The notes beneath the pieces were generated by a model, which saw nothing but the letters and a program-made list of their open reading frames with translations, made no database searches and had not been told where the DNA came from. Of a stretch of DNA of 37,006 nt, positions 30,984 to 37,006 are shown in pieces. The DNA lies in NCBI GenBank assembly GCA_018222765.1, contig JAAEZT010000014.1, forward strand, positions 1-37,006. The letters run 5' to 3'. Position numbers and translations under genes: made by a program. The DNA comes from a bacterium. GTDB lineage: Bacteria; Verrucomicrobiota; Verrucomicrobiia; Verrucomicrobiales; Akkermansiaceae. Each line of letters opens with the position of its first letter. The stretch's first letter is position 1.

Positions 30984-32726
30984 CTAGGATACCGGCGGAG
31001 CAGCTTGGCTACTTGCCTGCATCACATTGAGGGTGTGGTTCGCGAGCGATTCGAGCTGGTTGTTGATGTCCATATAGATCATCTCGACCTTAATGTCGCC
31101 CTCGGCCATGCGCTTGATCGCTTCCTTGTTGAAGGATTTACGCATGCTGTCGGTTTGATTTTCGAGAGTCATCACAGAGGCGATGACTTCGGGAGGAACC
31201 GTTTGGAGGATGTAGTTGTCGACTGCGCCAAGGGCTTGACCTGCCACGGAGGTCATTTCACCGATCCGCTTGGTTTGGTGTTCCGTGAACTGATAATCTT
31301 TATTGTATTTTCGCTCAACAAGTTTCACGAGACGATAGATCGTATCGGTGATCTCTTCGAGCTCGGCAACAACACGAATCATCTTGGCAATGCTTGCGGC
31401 TTGCTCTTCCCGGATGTCGTGGGCAGAGCATTTCACGAGGTATTCTGTGATGTCCTGCATCATGAGGTCGGCTTCGTCTTCCATCTTTTTAAGACGAGAG
31501 ACTTCCGAGGAAAGGTCGTCGCCGGGACTTTGGAAGACATTGATGAAGCCTCGATACATTTCGTTGGTGTGAGCGGACATCTTGCGGACGGCATTTTCGG
31601 CTTCGACAATATTAAGCTCACCAAGATCGACAAGGTTCTGGGAGACGTAACGGAGGCGGTTTTTCCCGGAGCCCTCTGCATCTTTCGAGGGAACCCACTT
31701 TTGAACAATCGAAGCAATTTGCGGGACGAACCAGATCAGGACGAAGACGTTGATCAGGTTAAAGGTCGTGTGGAAGATGGCGGTTGCGAAAGCGACCTCA
31801 CTGGCTCCAAAGTCTTTCTTGGCGGATTTCAGGCCCTCTGGAAGATGCTGGGCGATATTCCATACCATGGCGGCGAAGAGCGGGAAGACGATAAGCATCC
31901 AGACTGTTCCGATGACATTGAACATGAAGTGTGCTCGTGCCGCTCGTTTTGCTTCGGTGCCGGCCCCCAGTGAGGCAAGCCAAGCCGTTACAGTTGTTCC
32001 AATATTTTCTCCGAGCACAACAGCAGCGGAGATCTTGAAAACTTCGTAGGCGTCAGTTCCAAACCACCCTTGCGTGGCGCAGGTGATGGTGATGGCCATC
32101 GCGGCGGAGGAAGACTGCACAATGAGAGTGAGTAGGATTCCCCCAATCATAAAGAGAATGTAGGAAAGGTATCCTTTGTTGCTGAGAATTGAGATCCACC
32201 ACTGAATGTTGGCAATGACACCTTCGTCGGCTTTGACGCCGCTCTTCAGGTCGGGAACTTCGGATTTCAGGAGACTGAGTCCGAGGAACAGGAGTCCGAA
32301 TCCCACCATGAATTCGCCAAAGGATTTCATTTTTCCTTTGGCGATGAAAAAGATCGGGAATCCTACCCCGATAATGGGCACGGCGATCTTGGCGAGACTG
32401 AACTTACCAATCGAGGCGACAATCCAAGCCGTGATGGTTGTTCCCAGGTTGGCTCCCATGATCACCCCGATTGATTCAACCAAGGTCAGGAGACCGACGT
32501 TCACAAAGGAAACGACGAGAACGGTCGTTGCTGATGAAGATTGCACCAAGCTGGTAGTGAAGAGGCCGGTGAGCACGCCTTTGACGCGGTTGCCTGTTGC
32601 GGTGGCCAAGGCTGCGCGCATGCGGGCACCGGCGAATTTCTGGACACCTTCGGACATGACTTTCATGCCGAAAAGGAAAACGCCGAGAGCGCCGAGGATT
32701 TTTAATATGGTTACGATTGAATCCAT
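30984..32726 (-). CDS. Na/Pi-cotransporter with PhoU-like C-terminal domain
   Basis: This 580-residue protein has about eight membrane helices with the family's twin repeats, QSSSATT (62-68) and QSSSAAM (202-208), each followed by GANLGTT (89-95) and GENIGTT (237-243), the sodium/phosphate binding elements of the NptA/SLC34 family. The last 210 residues (from about 365) are alpha-helical, with a PhoU-like pattern (EMYRGFINVFQSPG, MLMQDITEYLVKC-like helices, AELEEITDTIYRL), typical of bacterial YjbB-type transporters with a regulatory PhoU domain. It moves phosphate across the inner membrane, with direction and coupling depending on the homologue. Upstream lies the composite repeat described at 32764-32847. 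Confidence 0.93.
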   Translation of the reverse strand: MDSIVTILKILGALGVFLFGMKVMSEGVQKFAGARMRAALATATGNRVKGVLTGLFTTSLVQSSSATTVLVVSFVNVGLLTLVESIGVIMGANLGTTITAWIVASIGKFSLAKIAVPIIGVGFPIFFIAKGKMKSFGEFMVGFGLLFLGLSLLKSEVPDLKSGVKADEGVIANIQWWISILSNKGYLSYILFMIGGILLTLIVQSSSAAMAITITCATQGWFGTDAYEVFKISAAVVLGENIGTTVTAWLASLGAGTEAKRAARAHFMFNVIGTVWMLIVFPLFAAMVWNIAQHLPEGLKSAKKDFGASEVAFATAIFHTTFNLINVFVLIWFVPQIASIVQKWVPSKDAEGSGKNRLRYVSQNLVDLGELNIVEAENAVRKMSAHTNEMYRGFINVFQSPGDDLSSEVSRLKKMEDEADLMMQDITEYLVKCSAHDIREEQAASIAKMIRVVAELEEITDTIYRLVKLVERKYNKDYQFTEHQTKRIGEMTSVAGQALGAVDNYILQTVPPEVIASVMTLENQTDSMRKSFNKEAIKRMAEGDIKVEMIYMDINNQLESLANHTLNVMQASSQAAPPVS

Positions 32727-32763
32727 AGGATTGGGTTTGATAGAGGGTTTGTGAATGAGCCCG

Positions 32764-32847
32764 ATTCCGAGCGCGAGATCAGCATTAATGTGACAAAAAC
32801 GCCATATTCCGAACCTCTCAATGTGACGATATTGTCACATTCGGAAT
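32764..32847. promoter_or_regulatory. Composite inverted and direct repeat, candidate operator
   Basis: The intergenic region upstream of the Na/phosphate transporter has three copies of AATGTGAC: at 32787-32794, at 32820-32827, and inverted (GTCACATT) at 32834-32841. The last two form a 22-bp near-perfect palindrome with centre GATATT. ATTCCGA also occurs three times, at 32764-32770, at 32806-32812 and inverted at 32841-32847. TGTGA...TCACA resembles the CRP/Fnr site, but the spacer between these halves is 8 rather than 6, and a PhoB-like element cannot be excluded. The two direct half-sites are 33 bases apart, about three helical turns. Confidence 0.5.
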
Positions 32848-32868
32848 CTAAGGGGACCTCAAGGCGTT

Positions 32869-32908
32869 AAAAAGCCCACAACTACGGGGAAAACCGCAGA
32901 TTGTGGGC
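32869..32908 (-). terminator. Rho-independent terminator of the FAD oxidoreductase gene
   Basis: Complementary arms GCCCACAA (32874-32881) and TTGTGGGC (32901-32908), with an inner partial stem (CTACGG with CCGCAG), are followed on the - strand by TTTTTAA. It lies 15 bases past the stop of the 32924 gene. Confidence 0.75.
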
Positions 32909-32923
32909 CTTTGAAAAGGGAGC

Positions 32924-35179
32924 CTATTTTTTCATCACTTGGACGGCGTCGACGTGGAGAAGCCCAGAGCTTTTATTGGTGAAAACAACGGAGCCCTTCA
33001 GAACGTCGTTGAATTCATAGGTCCCGAGGACCTGGTATTGGCCCTGGGCGGGCTTTTTAGTGAGGTCGAGCATGACGGTGTCCTTGCCTCCGGCGTGGGT
33101 GATTTCGGCCTGGGCGGCTTTGGTGCGGGCGTGGTGGGGTTGCCAGTAGAAGCGGACTTCGTATTTACCGGTGTTCTTTGCGCGGAAAGCGAAAGTGGCA
33201 GTGACATCTCCCGAGGCGTAGCGATAGCCGTTTCCGATGTGAGGCTTGAGGCCCTCGGAGTGTGACCAGGTGCCGGTGAACTTGGCTTGAGTGTCATCGA
33301 CCACGATGCCTTTCAAGTTGATGACCAACTTTTTCTTTGGGCGGGTTCGCAGTCCGCCTTCGGGAAGAGGGGGGACGACTAGGTCTCCATTCAGAGAGGC
33401 GCGACGGGCGCGACCGGGTGTTTCCATGAGTTCGATGAGCTGGGGGAGATAGTTCGCGTAAACTCCACGCGGGTTCGTCTTATTGTTGGTGGCAATCCAA
33501 GCCGCCTTGCCGACGACTTCACCCATCATGCCGCAGGTGCGCATGACGCGGATCGTTCCGAGGGCGCGCCGATCGACGGATACACAGCGTCCGGCCATGA
33601 AGAGGTTATCGATGTTCTTGGAATACATGACGCGGTAAGGGATGGGGTAGCCGTTCTGGCGGTCGACCTTGCGGTCATGAACGGCGATAGCGATGAAGGG
33701 GTTATCCTTGGCGGGGCCTTTTAGGTATTCCTTTTTGGGATAGTGGAGGTCGATAGACCAAGTGGTGGGAGCGGAACCGTCGGGAAAATTCTTGCGGGCG
33801 GTGATATCGTCTCCGGTGAGGATAATGTCTCCTTCGAGACGACGTGATTCGCGGTTTCCGCCGATGTAGGCCATCCACATGAGCTTGGCATTGGCGTTGG
33901 CCTTCTTCTTTTTAATGTTGGTAAAGGCTCCGAAGTTGGCGCGGAGATTCCAGTCGCGGATAAGCTCGAGGTCGTTGATAGGATGTTTGTCGTAGCCGCC
34001 TTCCCAGAACCACTCGGCTTTGTGGAATTTCTCGTAAGGTCCGCGTGAGAGGTGGAGTTTGGGATAGTGTTCTTCCTCAAGAGGAAGAGCCCAGGGCGTC
34101 TCGGGCCAGGCGACGGGTTTATCGCTATTATTGTAGGACCACATATTAGACATGCCCATGTGCCCTTTCTCGGCCATCATGAATTTCGCCCCGGCTTGGG
34201 CTCCGATGGTGCCGTGTCCGGTGGTGTCGGCGAAAAGATTGCCGGCGATGCGAACGAACTCGCCGGAGGTCGTATTAACGACGTCGACCGAGACGATTTT
34301 GTTGCCCTTGGTGTTCGTTTTGTAAGCGAAGTGTTCGAGATAGAGATCGATGTTCTTTTCGGCCTTTACCACTTGGGTTTTGAGGTCGTCTTGAAATTCT
34401 TCAATGAGACCGGGGGAATCGCGCGAATAGTCGGTGAACTCTTCGATGATTTCACCGAGATGCGGAAATTTCCCCCGTTTTGTTTCGCCCATGGCCCAGA
34501 CCTGGACTTCGGATGAGCCATTGCCGCCGAGGACGGCGCGGTCGTGGATGAGAGCGACTTTAAGCCCCTGACGTGCTCCGGAAATTGCGGCTCCGAGTCC
34601 GGAGTATCCGCCGCCTACCACGACGAGGTCATAGCCGTCTTTCGTTGGTGGAGTGGCGGGGAGATTGAGTTTTTCCCGGCGAAATTTAAAGAGAGCCTCG
34701 GCTTCGTTGGGTGGGGTTTCTGCGCCGTCCTTGGAAAAGAAGATGGCGTCACAACGTCCGTTAAATCCGGCGAGGTCCTTGATGGAGAGAGAGGTTTTTG
34801 TGTCGGAGATTTCAACTTTGCCACCGTCTTGCCAGTGCCACTCGGATCCGGTTGTTCCGAAGATGGTATCGACAGCCTTGCCATTGACGAGAACCTGAAA
34901 CTTACCCGGAGCGCCTTCGGCTTTCCAAGGTCCCACCCAGTCCTTGGTGCGAACGTGTAGGTGGTAGGTGCCGGGGGAGGGGAAAGTAACTTCGGTCTTG
35001 GCATCGGCGACAGGCGTTCCGAGGCCGTGGGCGATGAGGTAGGCCGATCCCATATTGAGAATGAACTGTGAGTCGGTGGACCAGCCGCCTTTATCAGAGA
35101 AGGCTTCGGCTTCGACGAAGACGGAATCCGCGGCGTGGGCCGAGAGGGTAAGCAGGGAGCAAAGAATAATTTTGTGCAT
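32924..35179 (-). CDS. Exported FAD-dependent oxidoreductase with CBM-like N-terminal and golvesin-like C-terminal domains
   Basis: From ATG 35179 this encodes 751 residues; the open frame continues upstream but without signal or homology. The signal peptide (MHKIILCSLLTLSAHA) is followed by a beta-sandwich of carbohydrate-binding type (about 17-150: VFVEAEAFSDKGGW..., ending RCDAIFFSKD). The FAD-binding domain starts at YDLVVVGGGYSGLGAA (183-198) with LGGNGSSEVQ, the FAD_oxidored (PF12831) type, and extends to about 600 (AGRCVSVDRRALGTIRVMRTCGMMGEVVG). The C-terminal domain (about 610-751) has VDDTQAKFTGTWSHS and HVDAVQVMKK, a golvesin-like beta-sandwich. It is a secreted FAD enzyme for a carbohydrate-linked substrate, by architecture. 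A Sec rather than Tat signal is notable for a FAD protein. Confidence 0.87.
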   Translation of the reverse strand: MHKIILCSLLTLSAHAADSVFVEAEAFSDKGGWSTDSQFILNMGSAYLIAHGLGTPVADAKTEVTFPSPGTYHLHVRTKDWVGPWKAEGAPGKFQVLVNGKAVDTIFGTTGSEWHWQDGGKVEISDTKTSLSIKDLAGFNGRCDAIFFSKDGAETPPNEAEALFKFRREKLNLPATPPTKDGYDLVVVGGGYSGLGAAISGARQGLKVALIHDRAVLGGNGSSEVQVWAMGETKRGKFPHLGEIIEEFTDYSRDSPGLIEEFQDDLKTQVVKAEKNIDLYLEHFAYKTNTKGNKIVSVDVVNTTSGEFVRIAGNLFADTTGHGTIGAQAGAKFMMAEKGHMGMSNMWSYNNSDKPVAWPETPWALPLEEEHYPKLHLSRGPYEKFHKAEWFWEGGYDKHPINDLELIRDWNLRANFGAFTNIKKKKANANAKLMWMAYIGGNRESRRLEGDIILTGDDITARKNFPDGSAPTTWSIDLHYPKKEYLKGPAKDNPFIAIAVHDRKVDRQNGYPIPYRVMYSKNIDNLFMAGRCVSVDRRALGTIRVMRTCGMMGEVVGKAAWIATNNKTNPRGVYANYLPQLIELMETPGRARRASLNGDLVVPPLPEGGLRTRPKKKLVINLKGIVVDDTQAKFTGTWSHSEGLKPHIGNGYRYASGDVTATFAFRAKNTGKYEVRFYWQPHHARTKAAQAEITHAGGKDTVMLDLTKKPAQGQYQVLGTYEFNDVLKGSVVFTNKSSGLLHVDAVQVMKK

Positions 35180-35347
35180 TGGAGAAAAGTTGTTTTTTGG
35201 AAAGCCGAGGATCACGATTAAAAGTCTCCTCGAGAGGGATTGTGCTGGGGGATTGCCGATGACACATCTTTTTGGAGTTTTTTCCCAGAAAGAGTTTTTC
35301 AAAATCAGATGTGGCAAAATGGGTGTGTCGGGACAAATACTCAGGAG

Positions 35348-35944
35348 ATGAAGGGATCTGGAGAAAACAAGCAGGAAAACTTTCCAGGCCGGGATGAGAT
35401 GGTGGTTCAGGCGAAAAAGGGAGACCTCGCGGCTTTCGAGCAATTGGTTCGGCAGGAGCAGGATGGCATTAGGGCATTTCTGGCTGTTCGTATGGCGAGG
35501 ACCGATGAGGCGGAAGATTTGGCCCAGGAAACCTTCATTGTGGCCTATCGTGAGTTGGGGCAATTTGACTCTGGGCGGCCATTACGGCCCTGGCTAATTG
35601 GGATTGCCCACAATTTGTTGCGGAATCATCTGCGGAAATTTCGGCCGGAGCCTATTGGCGGTGATGAGGAGCTGCAGAAAATGTTCGACGGGTATTTATC
35701 ACTTCAGCGGGGAGATGGGCACGCTGCGGAGGTGTTCGTTTATTTGGATGAGTGTCTGGCGAAGCTCGAAGGGAAAGCCAGGGAGGTGATTGAGGCGCGC
35801 TACTTGAAGGGTGAAACGATTATGGAGATGCGCAAGAAGAGTGGGAAAGGGCATTCGGCGTTAACGATGTATCTTCATCGCATCCGCGAAACGCTTGGGT
35901 CCTGTATTGAGGGGAAGATGAAATATGCTGGAGAAGGGAACTAG
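35348..35944 (+). CDS. ECF-type RNA polymerase sigma factor
   Basis: From ATG 35348 this encodes 198 residues with sigma-70 regions 2 (about 40-95: IRAFLAVRMARTDEAEDLAQ, ETFIVAYRELGQF, LRPWLIGIAHNLLRNHLRK) and 4 (about 130-186: LAKLEGKAREVIEARYLKG, SALTMYLHRIRETL). It is of the Planctomycetes/Verrucomicrobia type that is paired with FecR-like proteins. An AGGAG abuts the ATG with little spacing; an internal ATG at the MVVQAKKGD position is an alternative start. It likely drives transcription of cell-surface genes in response to a signal transduced by the FecR-domain protein encoded six bases downstream, probably cotranscribed. Divergent from the FAD oxidoreductase over a 168-bp gap. Confidence 0.9.
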   Translation: MKGSGENKQENFPGRDEMVVQAKKGDLAAFEQLVRQEQDGIRAFLAVRMARTDEAEDLAQETFIVAYRELGQFDSGRPLRPWLIGIAHNLLRNHLRKFRPEPIGGDEELQKMFDGYLSLQRGDGHAAEVFVYLDECLAKLEGKAREVIEARYLKGETIMEMRKKSGKGHSALTMYLHRIRETLGSCIEGKMKYAGEGN

Positions 35945-35950
35945 ATCGCC

Positions 35951-37006
35951 ATGAGTGAGGAAGAGATTGAAAAATTGTTGGCGGAGGCTGGGGACGGCCA
36001 GCTTGATGAGGCGAAGGCAGCGCAGCTTAAGGATTTGTTGGGGCGTGATGATGAGCTAACTCGGAGATTTGGTTTGGTGGTGACGCTTGACCGTCTGTTG
36101 GCTTTGTATTTCTCAAGAGATGAAGGGCAAAAGTTTTCGCAGGATACCGTGCAGAGGATTCGTCTTCAGCAGGAAGTCGAGTCTGGGGAGCTCTTTGCAT
36201 CGGCCGTAGTCGAGAGATTGGAACGAAGAAAGCGCAAGCGGCGTGTTTGGTTTGGCGGGATTACTGCTGCGGCAGCGGCGTTAGTGCTTGCGTTCATCGG
36301 ATGGAATGAGAAAAACGCCGACGAGGGTTTTCCAGTTGTGGCGACGATCGTCGGAAGTGAAACGGGAGCAGATATTGCGGGAATCACGAGAGGGTTGGTA
36401 GCCGGGAACCGGGTGGTGTTCGATGAGGGTCTGTTAGAGGTTGAGTTTGTGACCGGGGTGACGGTGGTTTTGAACGGTCCCATAGATTTTGAGATTACCG
36501 GAACGAATAGTGGCTACCTGCATCATGGGCGATTAGTGGCCGAGATTGGAGATGAGAGAGGGGAAGGATTTACGATCGATGGTGCGAGCGGGCGCTTGAT
36601 CGACCTCGGCACAAAATTTGGAGTGGCAGTCGAGCCCAGTGGTGAAATGGAGGTTCACGTTTTGGAGGGAGTGGTAGATGCCGAGACGGCCAGCGGATCG
36701 AAAACCCGTCTGAAAAAAAATGAGGCGATGAGGTTGACGGGAAAGAGCTCCCGTTTGCTTCCGAAGGCTGACAAGGGAGCTTTTGTGACCAAGCTTCCTC
36801 CCAAAGCGGACTCTGTGCAGAACTACGTGCGTTGGAGTTTCGATGAAGAAGAGGGCGAAATCTGTCACGATACGGGAAAAGGGCTCGGAGATGGGAAGGC
36901 GGCCGCGAGGTTCCAAGTTGATGTGGAGGGTGGAGAGGAGCCAAAGAGGATCGAAGGGCCGTTTTCGGGCGCAATCCATCTGGGAGGGCGCGCTTACCTG
37001 GCTTCC
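35951..37006 (+). CDS. FecR-domain protein with start of a LamG domain (cut by window end)
   Basis: The frame is open from ATG 35951 to the end of the window, giving at least 352 residues. An N-terminal cytoplasmic region of about 95 residues (helical, with a basic stretch RRKRKRRVW) precedes one membrane helix (about 99-118), then a periplasmic FecR-like domain (about 150-265: LLEVEFVTGVTVVLNGP, HHGRLVAEIG, LIDLGTKFGVAVEP, VHVLEGVVDAE). From about 293 (VRWSFDEEEGE) a LamG/concanavalin-like domain begins and runs off the edge. It sits six bases after the ECF sigma gene and probably controls that factor's activity as its partner, as in other FecR/sigma pairs of this phylum. The N-terminal cytoplasmic part could act as the anti-sigma segment. 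Confidence 0.9.
   Translation, partial: MSEEEIEKLLAEAGDGQLDEAKAAQLKDLLGRDDELTRRFGLVVTLDRLLALYFSRDEGQKFSQDTVQRIRLQQEVESGELFASAVVERLERRKRKRRVWFGGITAAAAALVLAFIGWNEKNADEGFPVVATIVGSETGADIAGITRGLVAGNRVVFDEGLLEVEFVTGVTVVLNGPIDFEITGTNSGYLHHGRLVAEIGDERGEGFTIDGASGRLIDLGTKFGVAVEPSGEMEVHVLEGVVDAETASGSKTRLKKNEAMRLTGKSSRLLPKADKGAFVTKLPPKADSVQNYVRWSFDEEEGEICHDTGKGLGDGKAAARFQVDVEGGEEPKRIEGPFSGAIHLGGRAYLAS

Overview
This 37-kb chromosomal window looks like it comes from a member of the Verrucomicrobiota, probably a free-living, possibly marine, Verrucomicrobiales-type bacterium. The reasoning is by family content: a PQQ-like propeller opening with WPQWRGP, a secreted sulfatase, an ECF sigma factor followed by a FecR/LamG protein, a giant CotH/lamin-tail exoprotein, a secreted FAD oxidoreductase with golvesin-like domain, and an acetyl-xylan-esterase-like hydrolase. 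I saw no rRNA or tRNA gene, CRISPR array, transposase or prophage. Genes are densely packed and no gene-free gap reaches 300 bases.

Layout. 1-1.8 kb: tail of an unknown + strand gene, a bidirectional hairpin, a 42-residue membrane peptide, and efp with two small exported or membrane proteins (- strand). 1.85-7.0 kb (+): a cysteine desulfurase, then a tight set consisting of a membrane-anchored periplasmic helical protein, an ABC ATPase, a multi-spanning permease and a small unknown protein. 7.0-12.2 kb (-): PQQ-like propeller, sulfatase, TspO-like protein, exported sugar-isomerase-like TIM barrel, and a gene remnant resembling the end of a PCu(A)C copper chaperone. 12.2-15.2 kb (-): a coupled four-gene operon, trpC - flavin-reductase-like - alpha/beta hydrolase - PEP-hydrolase-family (Tm-1-like) TIM barrel, closed by a strong terminator. 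15.3-19.2 kb (+): a secreted unknown protein, then nrnA-truB-lspA. 19.2-23.2 kb (-): DUF2062 protein, RluA-family pseudouridine synthase, YjdF-like membrane protein, a secreted unknown and an exported esterase. 23.5-28.3 kb (+): the 1,609-residue CotH exoprotein. 28.5-35.2 kb (-): methyltransferase, a NosR/PceC-like membrane flavin/Fe-S protein with two FMN-binding domains, a Na/phosphate cotransporter with a PhoU-like tail, and the FAD oxidoreductase. 35.3-37.0 kb (+): ECF sigma factor and a FecR/LamG protein cut by the window end.

How it works together. Housekeeping functions (EF-P, NrnA, TruB, LspA, TrpC, pseudouridine synthase, cysteine desulfurase) are interleaved with an envelope and secreted programme that fits polysaccharide use: sulfatase, esterase, carbohydrate-binding FAD enzyme, CotH adhesin-like protein. 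The most interesting unexplained items are the double-FMN NosR-like protein, the Tm-1-like operon, the composite inverted and direct repeat upstream of the phosphate transporter, the ABC system with its periplasmic partner, and the copper-chaperone remnant abutting a terminator. All functional calls are from reading motifs; no database search was run.
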